Under the pieces are notes generated by a model. The model ran no database searches and was not told where the DNA came from. It saw nothing but the letters and a program-made list of their open reading frames with translations. Made by a program: the position numbers and the translations under genes. From Phaseolus vulgaris (lineage: Eukaryota; Streptophyta; Magnoliopsida; Fabales; Fabaceae), in the NCBI RefSeq assembly GCF_000499845.2, contig NC_023749.2, positions 45,702,108 to 45,766,107 on the forward strand: 64,000 nt of DNA, given 5' to 3'. Numbering within the stretch: position 1 is the stretch's first letter; the number at the start of each line of letters is the position of its first letter. Of this stretch, positions 34,551-45,409 are shown piece by piece.

Positions 34551-35149
34551 CTTGATTATTGTGAATATATCTAAATCTTGTCTAAACATAACCAATTTGA
34601 AAATTGAAAATCTTAAGTACTTTGTTTTCAGTATCATGTATTATCTGGAACGAAAAGATTTTGTAATTATGTTTTGATTTGTTTTTACTAATCCATATTA
34701 CAAATAATTTTGAATTAGTTTTTGAACAATTTCAAAGCAAAAATACATTGAAAGATTGCATATCCAAGCTTTTCATTTTTTTAGCATGAAAAGATGAAGA
34801 TATTGCAAGATCCAAAATTAACCGATTCACGTATCAAAGGACAAATTTAAAGAGTTATATAAAGAGATTTAAGGTTTAAAAGATATTTGCAAGACTTCAA
34901 TTGAACAATTTTGTTTAGGAAAAGATAGATTTTATACGAAAAATAGGATCAAACAAAGTCATTCCACAAAATAAACATATTGAAATATTTTTTCTTTTTT
35001 TATCATAATATCTCTTTGATTGAATGTAGAGACTTCATTGTCCCCTCTAACTGAATTTTAGTAAATAACAGATACAATATCAATGTTCACTTTAGATTCT
35101 AATAAGTGGTCCCACGTTACAACCTTGTGCATGTATCTTGTTGAATGAG
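34551..35149. other. AT-rich spacer
   Basis: No coding region recognised. It probably includes 3' sequence of the copia relic that follows on the minus strand. Confidence 0.35.
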
Positions 35150-36400
35150 TGTCACATAGAAACATAGTCATGTCCCACAATGGCGGCCACACCATCACAC
35201 TCACTAGGTAAACCCTCAAAGGGTGGTTTGTGACTCACACCCATGCAATAATTGTCATTGGATTTATTAAGAGGTATTTTAAAAATTAAGCATGATAATG
35301 CACATACCTCAATATTATTATTACCACAATTTATAATACACCTCGTCATAGGAATGGGACACAACATGTATTCAAATCATTTGGTGTACTTTATTGTAAC
35401 TATTTTATGGGCTTTAGTCTCATTTTCCTTGACTCAAGCATTTTTTGATGTGTTAACCCTTTGGTAAGCAAATCCATAATGTTTCTTTCTAACCTCATAA
35501 ATAGTAGTATCTAAAGCAATGATTTTTTCTTCCATGGCAGATCGTGAAATAATAGTTTGTTTAGTATATTTTCATGATATTGCACCTCCACCTAAAGTAA
35601 AAACATAACCAATAGTTGATTTTGTTTCATCAAAATCAAAAATCTAATTTGCATCATTATATCCTTCAATAACAATAGGAAATTTTGTATAATGAATGCA
35701 TAATTAGTGGTCTCTTTCAAGTATTTAAACACGCTTTCTAATGTAGTAAATGATAGTGATCAGGATTATATGTGTATTTTTCTAATTTATCAATTGCATA
35801 TGCAATAGCAGGTCTAAAGAAGTTTTTTAAATGTAATAAGGAACCAATAATTTGAGAATATTTATGAGAAGAAATACCTTCACCTAAATTTTTCTTTAAT
35901 TTAATAAATGGGTCATAAGGCGTTAAAATTGATTTCATAGACAAATAATTGAATTTTTTCAAAAGTTTCTATAAATATTGAGATTGAGTTTAAATAATGT
36001 CATCATCTTTATTTACACGCTTAATACCCAAAATAGCATTTATAGGACCAAAGTCCTTCATGTCAAAAATACTGGATAATACATGTTTCACAGATTTTAT
36101 AACATCTAAATTGGTACCAAATATTAATATGTCATCTACGTATAACAATAAACAAGCATAAGCTTTGTTTGTTTTCCATACACACTTATCACTATTATTA
36201 ATATGAAAATCATATGAAAGAATAACTTAATCAATTTTTTCATCCATTCTTTGGTGTTTGTTTTAAACCATATAAATACTTAACAAGCTTACATACTTTA
36301 TTTTCTTTTCCTTGCTCTATGAAGTCCTCAAGTTGATTCATATATATTTCCTCTTCGAAATTACCATTTAAAAGAGTGATTTTAATATCTATTTGATGAA
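35150..36400 (-). pseudogene. Ty1/copia reverse transcriptase-RNase H relic
   Basis: From high to low coordinates the minus strand reads ACLLLYVDDILIFGTNLDVI near 36160-36100 (intact YVDD catalytic box), then FDMKDFGPINAILGIKR. Next comes LTPYDPFIKLKKNLGEGISS and YSQIIGSLLHLKNFFRPAIA at 35930-35800. Lower down, near 35690-35540, are EGYNDAN, TKSTIGYVFTLGGGAIS and TIISRSAMEEKIIAL, the RNase H segment. Stops are scattered throughout. The 5' half of pol, gag and LTRs were not recognised nearby. Confidence 0.82.
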
Positions 36401-36419
36401 TTTATAAATTAAAAATACA

Positions 36420-37034
36420 AGTGATACAAACCACAACAACCAGTAGATGACTAAGGATACATCAAACACTTCACAAAAAGGTTAGTCGTCTCAGTATACA
36501 AAGTCAGACCCCACCAAACCTCAAGAGAGTATCAGCAGAAGAAGAACCAGATAGAAACCAGAATATCAGAAGTTCTTCCTTCTTGTCTTTCCACAAGAGA
36601 AGTTACATAAATAAATTGGGCTCACTTTGGATGTCCAAATAGAAGAATTGGCTAGAGTAGATTCACACGGCATAAATGGGAGTGTGCTTAGTGAAATGGG
36701 CTTGTACCAAGCCAACTTTTTCAAGATATGGCACCTAGAATTAGGGTTTTTTAACCTAACTTCTAAAAGCTATGCATAAAGGGTGGTTTTGACCATGGTC
36801 AACAACCTTAGGTCGCGCCTCTCCCCTTCCCATTTTACCCTTCACTCATATTGCCCTCCATGTCACTCCTTCCTATATAAAGGGTGTCTTCCTCCATGTA
36901 TTGACACATTGAAATAAAATTAAGTAAAGAAACTTTGCGTGATTGTTTTGTGAGTCTAAGTAATTGTTAATCCAAAAAATCATAAACAAAGTGCAACCCA
37001 TAAAATGTGCAATCTTAAAATCAACTCACATCAT
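36420..37034 (+). repeat. 5' LTR of a Ty3 gag element
   Basis: The LTR lies immediately before a PBS and 1 kb before a gag on the same strand. It carries CTATATAAAGGG (36873-36884), an excellent LTR TATA box. Its left boundary is not defined; I place it after the copia relic. Confidence 0.55.
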
Positions 37035-37035
37035 G

Positions 37036-37047
37036 TGGTATTAGAGC
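37036..37047 (+). other. Primer-binding site
   Basis: TGGTATTAGAGC is one base from TGGTATCAGAGC, the initiator tRNA-Met-type PBS, and sits just after ACTCACATCATG at the LTR end. Confidence 0.75.
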
Positions 37048-38083
37048 ATGGTTTTAACTTTTGCTTATTTTTTTTAGTTAATTTTCTGCTTTAAAATTCC
37101 AACACATTTAATTCTTGCTTTTATCTTCAAACAATTTCAATTCCACCTTTAAATTCTTGTCATTTACAATTCCGCTTTTTATTCATTAAGCACTTTAAAT
37201 TATGCTTTTGAATTATTTGTGTCATTCTTTTTCTTTCCTTACTTATTTTGTCTGGAGTCTTATGTTCTTACTTTTCTAGGAGTCTTTAAATCCTTTCTAC
37301 TTATTTTGCTTTTAATTTTGAAGAAATAAAAGCAATTAGAAATTTGTTTGAGTAGAAGTTGATTTAGTTCCAAACAAAGAATTCAAGTGATCATATGAAT
37401 TGAATTCCAATCTATTTGTGAGAATTGAAAGTGAATTAAAATATGCATGCCAAGATTATGGACATTTTGAATCCATAAAACAAAAGCAAAGACAAAAAAA
37501 AAAAAACAAAGTTAGTGCAATTCACTTTTCAAGTTCAAAATTGTTAAAAAAATTATTCTTTTTATGTGTCAAATTTTTTTATATTTGTAGAATTTTATCC
37601 TTCTTGCTTTTATGATTTCTAATCAAAATTTCATAGTTAAAAGTTTAAGTAAGTTTCTTTGAAATTTTTTAAGTGCTTTTCTTGTTTGTCTTCTCTAAGT
37701 TTTATCATTATCTTAATTCCAATTTGGTTTAGCTTTCTTTCTTTTATCTTTTCTTGCTTGCCTTCAAATCTTAAGTTTTGTGGTGGGTTTCTTTGGTGAA
37801 CAAGTGTTAAGAGCTTTGAACTCTTTCACTTAAAGTGTTGCTACCAAGTGTGGACCCTTTGGAAAAATTGCAAAACCTTTCTTGAGTGAAGTTAACCTTT
37901 TTTTCCATCCTTACTAAATAGTCGAGTGATACACGTGAGTAAGTGCATTAATTGTTATTTTCACTAATTGTTTGCTTTCTTTTGTGTAACATCATGTATC
38001 ATTTATCTTCAAGGGAATCTTCTAAACCACAATCTTCTCAAAAAGCACATCTTTTGGGGAAACTTTAAGATGCCAAGAGGAGC
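37048..38083 (+). other. Untranslated leader of the Ty3 element
   Basis: About 1 kb, T-rich, without convincing coding sequence, between PBS and gag. Such long leaders are common in plant Ty3 elements. Confidence 0.55.
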
Positions 38084-38877
38084 TTGGCCCACACAGACGA
38101 AGAAATGAGACAACTAGTAGAAAGAATGCATCGGCTTGAAGAGACTCGAGAGAGATTAACTAGAGAAAGGAGGCGGGAACCTAGGCACACTATAAGGTTT
38201 CATGGGCACTATCGGAGTCAAGCAGAAGACCAAGATTGGAGAGTGTGCAATTTTGAAGAAAGGCGCCATCAACACCAACCACCAAAGACTTCTTTTCCTT
38301 TTAAAAAGTTACCTAGTTTTAGTGGGGATAGTGACCCAAATGTATATTTAGGATGGGAAGCTAAAGTAGAACAAATCTTTAATGTGTATGAGGTCGAAGA
38401 GGACCAAAAAGTTAAGTTAGCTTCCCTAGAAATTTTAGACTATGCCATGCAATGGTGGCATCGAACTGTAATGGACATTGGGCTAAACAAGAGGTCAGTC
38501 GTGGTCTCTTGGTATAATTTGAAAGAATGCATGCGCACACGGTTTGTTCCTCCTCATTATAGAAAGGAACTCTTGTTGAAGCTCCAACGACTTCATCAAG
38601 GACCTAGGACGGTAGATGAATACTTTAAAGACTTAGAAACTACTTTGACTAAAAATAATATGCATGATTGTGAAGAGTCAAAGATAGCTAGGTTTGTGAG
38701 TGGTTTGGGGAGAGAAAATCAAGATATTGTAGAATTATATGAGTACTATTCTTTAAAGAAGTTGGTTCACCTGGCCATCTAGGTGGAATCACAAATTTTG
38801 AAGAAAACAACTTTAAAAAATACTCATAATGATGGCTTATACAAATTTTCATGGAAGGATACAAACAAACTTAATCT
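38084..38877 (+). pseudogene. Ty3 retrotransposon gag, truncated
   Basis: The open frame to 38782 gives 232 codons, with the first in-frame ATG at 38105. It holds an acidic/basic coiled N-terminus (MRQLVERMHRLEETRERL), then PSFSGDSDPNVYLGWEAKVE, WWHRTVMDIG and CMRTRFVPPHYRKELLLKLQ. RTVDEYFKDLETTL and ESKIARFVSGLGRENQDIVE follow, which is a typical Retrotrans_gag core of plant Ty3 elements. A TAG at 38780-38782 interrupts HLAI-stop-VESQILKKTT. Homology ends by 38877, where the CLE-linked upstream block begins. Zinc knuckle, protease and pol are absent. Confidence 0.83.
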
Positions 38878-39190
38878 TGGGGTAAAATCATCATTATTTT
38901 GCCATCAAGTGAATCTTAATCTTACGTGAACATTATCACACTCTCTGATCCCAAAACTTCCAATGAAATAAGAGAAAAAACTTGAAGAAGAAGAGAAACT
39001 AAAAAAAAAAAGGTTAATTAATTAATTCATCATTTTTCTTTTACACAATATTTTTTGTTTTTCAATTTCGACTCATCTAAAATTATTTATGTATGTTAAA
39101 CCTCTATCATCGTGAAGTTAAAAAAAAAATGCAAATACACATATGAAAGATCGTCTGTGTTAGTGCTAGTATTTATAATACAGTTGAATT
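38878..39190 (+). repeat. Distal upstream block shared with CLE copy A
   Basis: Copy of the block at 32105-32450. Here it lies ~2.4 kb from the CLE coding region and is separated from the proximal promoter block by ~2.16 kb of unrelated sequence. Confidence 0.8.
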
Positions 39191-41351
39191 TTCGAAAAAA
39201 AATAAAGGAGAGATAAAGCTAGCACGTGACACGCGGAACAAGTTAATCATAAATAAATCTTGCCCTGCAACTGTTATATATTACAAATAGATTTAGATTA
39301 TGCCAAGATAACATGCATATATTGGTGAAGTTATGAAAGATGGATAATTTTTTATCAAAATTTAATGAAATAGATAAATTTTAAATTTTTACAAAACTAG
39401 ATAAATAGTACTTGTAAACACAATTTTTAAATAAATACGAATATCTCAATTGTTCACTATATTTATTTTATTGTTGAGTATTAATATATTGACAATCTTA
39501 AATTATATTATAATTAAAAAAATAATATTTTATTAAAATTATATTTGATCAAATTATAATTATAAACTAGTTTCTTTTTAATGTGTAATTGTAAAAATAA
39601 TATTTTTTAAAACTCATTGAGAATTATGAGGGGATGTTGCAGCTATGTTAATTAGACCATATCCTCCTCCCAAATTTCATCATAGCCTCGTCATCTTGCT
39701 TTTGCTGCTGCTGCAAAAACAACATATGAGGACTAGGTTTCCATACACACGATTTAAAAAAAGAATAATCACACACTATCAGAATCATGTTAATAGACAT
39801 GACTTCAAAAAATAAAAAATATTAAAATCATGTATATAAGCATGATTTTACTAAAAAAAATATAAAAAAAAACATGTTTTAGAGTACCATTTTATACAAA
39901 AATTCATCCACAAGCAAGTACCATTTCTTTATTTAAAATCACATTTTCAAATACGATATACTTATTTTTATAAATAATTTAAAATTTATTCATTTCAATA
40001 AATTTAATAAAAAATTACACCATTTCCATAAATTAATGGAATTTGTTCGTCTAATTTTCCTCTAAAAAGAGAAAACAATAACAACATGAAAGACGCAAGA
40101 AATGTCTTTAGTACTAGTAGTAGGGATAAGGTTCATGCTTCATTAAACCAAATGCTTAAAAAATTCCTTTCTTGCCAAATGACACGTATTAGTACGACAA
40201 ACAAGAAAAGGAAATGGCTGATCTGATTGTGGAGAAAGCATAAAAGCTTTTTCATGGCACACACTATATTTATATGACAAAAAATGGCTTTAAAATGGTG
40301 TATTTAATGTCTAAAGCGTCTGAGTCGGTTATGCTTTTCTTAATTCACCAATAAGACCACCTAAGATGAATAGGATCACTTGGCATACATAAGATGGAAA
40401 ATAAATCAAAATCCAATATGGGTAGTATTTGGATAATTTTATTTTCAGGGAAAAATGACAAAAAAACAAAAGAAAATAAATTCCCACATGAGTTAAATTT
40501 AGTTTAAAAATGTTCTTACATGGCCAGATTTCTGCGTTAGTATTTTATTTTTTACTTTCGGCCTTTAGATTTCTCGACTCTACGATTCTTCGACCTTTTT
40601 CTCTTCAGTTCGTCAATGATAGGAGTATATACAAAGATAACTTCAATGTTCAAGTTAGTCCGAGTACGATTTACAAGTATTAAGGTTGATTGATGATTAC
40701 CTTTATCTCTTAGGTGTCTCTCTATTTATACATTTTGCTTGAACCTTTGCTGGAATGGACCTGTATGATAGATCCAAGAGGAGCCCAATTGCATCTTAAT
40801 CATCTTTTGTAGATAATTTGGTATATTGCTGGTTAATAGTATTTTAGGGTCCCTTGCAAGTTTTGTAAGACGTGCCGAGATGTTGAGGGAGTAAAAAAGA
40901 TACAAGTTTGAAAACATTATATTAAAAAACTATTAAGAAGTGGAGTTTAAGTCTTACTCAACCTTACCCAAACTGACTTATAATGTGAGGTTTGTACCCA
41001 CTTACATGCTATGAATGTCCTAACCTTTAGTCGATGTATGATCTCCAACACACATGTTCATGCTAAGACCCTCCAATTCGTGCATTAGACTATAGATAGT
41101 TGTCCGATAGCGAATGACTTGATAAATACAATAAACTCTCACTATAATAAACTCTACATGGTTATGATAGAGTATACTTTAAATATAACGCAACTTTACA
41201 AAACCAATTTATAATACTATTCCTTATATCTAATCCATGTAAAATCTCCAACAAAATTATTTATTTAATTGAACTTATAAACATTTAAAAATTGGCCAAA
41301 TATACTTGTTGACATTCATACATAGGACAGAAGAAAGATAACAAAAAAGAT
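39191..41351. other. Insert/spacer between duplicated CLE upstream blocks
   Basis: No gene recognised. It includes AATCATG…CATGATTTT palindromic words (39780-39860) and two copies of the dispersed repeat (40930-41065, with ACTGACTTATAATGTGAGGT, and 41165-41235). Most of this stretch must have entered, or been lost from copy A, after the duplication. Confidence 0.5.
40930..41235 (+). repeat. Dispersed repeat family, two copies
   Basis: The best-preserved copy (40930-41065) reads CTTACTCAACCTTACCC, AACTGACTTATAATGTGAGG, TTTGTACCCACTTACATGC, TAGTCGATGTATGATCTCC and AACAC. A shorter degenerate copy follows at 41165-41235. Same family as 6355-6600. Confidence 0.6.
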
Positions 41352-41404
41352 ATAAGACAAGGAATTTTTGGGTGGTACTTATCTGCTTACACGACCTTCC
41401 AATA
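41352..41404 (+). promoter_or_regulatory. Conserved proximal promoter block of CLE copy B
   Basis: ATAAGACAAG (41352-41361) is followed by a 37-base segment (41368-41404) ending GCTTACACGACCTTCCAATA. It matches copy A at 32462-32517. Confidence 0.65.
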
Positions 41405-41469
41405 TGATTCTTGATACGCTAGTTATGAAATCTTCCCCCCATAAATCGCTTTCAAGCCTTTGATGTGTG

Positions 41470-41479
41470 TATATATATA
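41470..41479 (+). promoter_or_regulatory. TATA box of CLE copy B
   Basis: TATATATATA, 103 bases before the ATG at 41583 and 65 bases after the conserved promoter block. Confidence 0.6.
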
Positions 41480-41582
41480 GGTAACTTGGTGTTCTCAAAC
41501 ACCAAGCTATTTCTCATCACAGTGATATCATTTGAAATAGCTACTTGCTTTTCTTGTCATCATTTGTGTGTTTTGTGAGACA

Positions 41583-41831
41583 ATGGGTACTTCAATTAAG
41601 CGAAGACAGTTACTTGTTATCATAGTAATTGTTGTGACATTGATTGTAGTGAGTTCAGAAGCTAGAACTGTTCCTCAGCTCACAACAATGGAGAAGAAGA
41701 TAAATAGTAAGTTTGGATTACGTGAACTAATGAACAATGTGAGAAATGGGAAGTGGCATGTGAAGAGGTCAATGCTGGGTGGAAGGTTGGAGAGAGTTTC
41801 ACCTGCAGGGCCAGATCCTGACCATCACTAG
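41583..41831 (+). CDS. CLE signalling peptide precursor, 82 aa (C-terminus RVSPAGPDPDHH)
   Basis: Single-exon frame from ATG 41583 to TAG 41829-41831. A reading from 41568 would need GTG, and the paralogue also begins MG(S/T)S, so 41583 is preferred. Residues 1-27 form a signal peptide (MGTSIKRRQ, then a Val/Ile-rich core, cleavage near SSEA). The pro-region has KKINSK, GLRELMNNVRNGKWH and KRSMLGGRLE, closely matching copy A. The C-terminal motif RVSPAGPDPDHH (residues 71-82) shares Ala5 with copy A and replaces Gln10 with Asp. The tandem arrangement, shared promoter motif and TATA spacing indicate duplication with retained transcription. Expected to be a secreted, hydroxyproline-modified peptide ligand. 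Receptor and tissue are unknown. Confidence 0.92.
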   Translation: MGTSIKRRQLLVIIVIVVTLIVVSSEARTVPQLTTMEKKINSKFGLRELMNNVRNGKWHVKRSMLGGRLERVSPAGPDPDHH

Positions 41832-42539
41832 AGGTGGCAATTAATGAGTGCATGTTTGTTTGGTTTAAAATTTGGGAAGTATTTTTATGAATTTTAATAT
41901 AAAAATTATGGGCTTTTTTAATGCACTTTTGGAAAATAAAAATAAAAAATATACTTCTCAACTCTCAACTTTAATTCAAACATGTACCTAGTGTTTGTTA
42001 GGAAGGAGGCTTAGGTGTTTCACTATCCTAGCAATCAATGCATTCAAACCATGGGTCAATGAATAGTGTTGCCAGGTTTGCTTAACAATGTTATTAACAA
42101 TAAAAAGAATGAGCCAATGATTGAATCTTAATGTATTTTCATTTCTCTTGCCTGAATAAAAGTGTGTGTGGTTTATTATCTTTATATTTTCTTATGCGTT
42201 TTGAATTTTCTTCATTTTGACATTTACTTCAACTTTTTACTAGAGATAAAAATATTTTAACAATTGAATAAATCGGTAAGTGTGTTTATATATGCCTATA
42301 CTACAATAAAATAATTAAATATCAATTAATTTTAGATAAAAAAATAATTAGCTAATATATTGACTAAGTTTGATATTATTTAGAGAACTAAAAAATTATT
42401 GATATCTAAGGTAGTTTTTATTATTAATAAAAATTTATTAAGTAGTTTCTAAATTGGTATCTAACATTAACTATCAAAGGTTTTAGCTACTAAATATTTT
42501 GCTTATGTATGAGAAAATAAAGAACAACAAACATGGATC
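41832..42539. other. 3' flank of CLE copy B and spacer
   Basis: AATAAAAGTG polyadenylation-like signal near 42155. From about 42298 (ACTACAATAAAATAATTAAA) to 42480 the sequence looks like a degenerate transposon of CACTA type, but no second end was found. Confidence 0.4.
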
Positions 42540-43375
42540 CTTTGAATGTTGTTGGCCATCTTAGACTCCTGATAATTTCCTCCAGAGATTTCTCTAATAT
42601 TCAGGCTTAAGGCTTTCTTATGATCTCTCTCGTATACCTCTCAATGCCTCTTGTTGGCTTTGATTCTCGATTTCTCGAGACCTCTCGATGATTTGCAATG
42701 CTTCCTCAAGGTCCCTATTTATAACATCGGTGCAAGCCAATCCGAGCAGATTAGTTTTCTTCATCTTTATGTAATGTTTGGACTTCAAGTCCATTTCTTA
42801 GGCTTCTTGGGATCTTAAAGTTAGATATTTGCCAAGGATTCACTCCAAGCTAAGCCCAACACTGACCGTTCTTAACCATGAAGGAAATTTCACTTGGCTT
42901 TGGCTTCAAGCAAAATCTCCTTCCTTCAAACCTTGGTGCATGATGGCTTCAAGCCCTTCTTGAGCAAAATTGGGCTTTGTTCATGGTTAAGATTACTCTG
43001 TGCTCAGCCCTTCAGAATTCACACAACCATTTATTCTTTGGATTTCAATTGTTATGCCCTCAATCCGTTCAGCGTATGTAGAAGTGGTCATCGTTTTGAG
43101 TGTCTTTCATGGGCCTTGTTCTGTGGACTCAATTCGCTGAGTCATTCTTCATGTGCTGGGTGAATTGATTATTTTTTCTCCATCCTTGTTTTCTAATTTT
43201 TCTACCCTTTTCTGCAAGATTTCTACAAATTTCTTCTTTTCTTCTTTGTCTCTAGATGCAATTGGAGCTGAAGATCTTTTGGCATGTTTTTCACTAATTT
43301 TTACATATTTTCTACATTAATTACATGTCTACTGATATATGATTTTTAGTACAAATGGATCCTTATCAATCATCA
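42540..43375 (-). repeat. LTR-like segment, minus orientation
   Basis: A minus-strand TATA box (TGTTATAAATAGGG, near 42713-42726) is followed downstream by purine/pyrimidine-biased, non-coding sequence. It abuts the tail of a copia pol frame at 43380. GGATCC occurs near both ends. Exact ends and target duplication were not resolved. Confidence 0.4.
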
Positions 43376-43379
43376 ATGG

Positions 43380-43478
43380 GATGATATTTTCACCAAGGCA
43401 TTGCCTATTGAAAGATTTAATTTTACTAAATCAAATTCAAGCTTAGTAAAATTCATAGAGGATTATTTGGTTAGATGA
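43380..43478 (+). pseudogene. C-terminal tail of a Ty1/copia polyprotein
   Basis: The 33-codon frame reads DDIFTKALPIERFNFTKSNS and then SLVKFIEDYLVR-stop. (D)IFTKALP-(x)-(E/D)-(R/K)F is the conserved end of copia RNase H. The natural stop TGA is at 43476-43478. Everything upstream is replaced by the LTR-like segment. Confidence 0.75.
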
Positions 43479-44589
43479 TTGTATCATTTGTATAGTACTC
43501 ACTATTTTATGTGAGACTGTGAAGGTTTAGTATAAATAATATTTCATCTGACCTGACTTTAAAAAAGGTGTCAGTGATAATTAAATTTCTTTTATGAGAT
43601 AAGGACATATCCTTGCTTGCACGATCATTGAGGTGTCACTTAGGAAAAAGACATGGCAAAAACAATAAAGCGCTAACTAACAGTGACTCGATCTCCCAAA
43701 AGGAAAGGATCATAAAATGGAAGCAGGAATTCAATGCTCTTTAAGGAGAGTGTTTCTATACTCTTCTTTAATAATTGAAGAACAATAAATGGTGACTCAT
43801 AAACAAACTCATTCCTCACACCAAAGCTTGTTTCATTATGAAGAAAAATGAGGTTTCAAAAGAAGGTGACACACTCAACCTGTGGCTTGAGAATTCCAAA
43901 ACTAACACCTTCTCAACCGTGTCCAAGGTTGAGATAGACTATCTCTTTAGACACTACTTGTTGATGAAGCTTGCTCCTCTTGGAGTACTAGGGATGAAAA
44001 TCCTATTTAAAGAAGAATAATTCACAGAAGCCCACACTCTTGACACCTACGTTAATAGAGAGCCCAACTTCAAAGTGACTCATCTCATCCATCCTACTAT
44101 TTGCAGCATACCAACCTCATCATACTACACTTGGCCTCAAACAAAACTAATTTTGAAATTGAGTTGATGTATGGGAACAAAGGCCAATTCCTTCAAAAGA
44201 ATCTTCTATTCAGAGCCCGAGTCTAATTGAGATTGTTGCCTTATCTAACTCAATGCAACTCATCACACCATGGATCAAGTGGATAAAACCTAAGTTTGTT
44301 CCTTGGATCGCTCTCTTTAATACTCAAAATCTATAATAGAGTGAAGATTGAATAGGAAGAATATGAAGACGATTTCACTATACAGAAGATGGACATCGAA
44401 TGTATGAAGAAAGGCTCAAAAGATAATAAGTCCTACGGAAGAATCAACATTGTCTAAAAGCAATTGTTTTGCTTTTAGCTATGTGCATCATTGCATTATT
44501 CCTTCCACCTCGTACTTATGATAAGTTCCAAATATTTTAATTTTTGTATCAAATTAGGCATAGAAAATGAATGATTTATGTGTAAAATA
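43479..44589 (+). other. Unassigned, probably retrotransposon-derived
   Basis: A frame at 43838-44020 (KKNEVSKEGDTLNLWLENSK…) and surrounding decayed frames have no family I recognise. Flanking LTR-like DNA on both sides makes an old gag or env-like region the likeliest source. Confidence 0.3.
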
Positions 44590-45404
44590 TTATGAAAATA
44601 GTGTCTTCTCACCATAAATCATGTTTGATCTAATAAAAGATAAGGGTATGCAAAAATTGATGGAAACTTGCAGAAAATTAAAGAAAACGTCAACAAAACA
44701 AAGGAGTAGCAGAATGACCAATTCACTTAGTGCATGTATCCAAGGATAAGCAAATTGGTGAGAGAGAACAATGAAAGAAAGAATATTTAAACATTGAGCG
44801 CAGAGGAATTCACTAAGTGAATCTACGCTTGAGAAAAACCAAGTTATGAAAGTTTTAGTTGTTGAGCGCATTTGAAAAGCTCATAGCGAAAAATGGTTTC
44901 TTTAAGGTTAAGAAAGTTCATTTCGTTGGAGCTTGGCTTGGAGCATATTCAAAGCCTAAAAGAATTTTTCATGCTTAAGAAAGCTAAATTCATTGGGGTC
45001 AAGCTTGGAATGGAGCCAAAAAGAATCCTTCAAGATTAAGAAACCTATGATTTCATTGAGCTTAGATTAGGCTCTAGGCCAAAAGGTTTCTTAAAGAAAG
45101 CCAATCAAATGAGCGGATTGACTAGGCATTGAGCGAATGACAAATTTGAGGCAATCCATCTCAAAACTTTATAAATAGAGAGGTCATGGTTCATAAATAG
45201 GAGGTTGAAACAAAGGTGTAACCTAAGGTAGAAAAGAGCAACCTCAATGAGCAGACAACATTTAAGGCTCCATGTCCGTTGTTGGTAGTTATTTATTCAA
45301 AACATTACGTGTAAGCTTTATCATGAGTAGCTAGATTTATCTTATTAGGATTGAAGAACAATGTAATATCTCTTAGTTGTTGTTATTTGTGAGTGTTTGT
45401 TTAA
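44590..45404 (+). repeat. LTR-like promoter segment
   Basis: It contains repeated AAGCTTGG, GAGCG and ATTCACT words and a good TATA box (ACTTTATAAATAGAGAGG, near 45167-45184), with non-coding sequence downstream. Ends are undefined. Confidence 0.4.
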
Positions 45405-45409
45405 TTCAG

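Noticed and set aside
41680..41961. 93-codon minus-strand frame over CLE copy B
   Set aside because: Antisense of the CLE coding region and its 3' flank; no homology.
42894..43163. 89-codon plus frame
   Set aside because: Lies in a non-coding LTR-like segment, with no recognised domain and no splice context.
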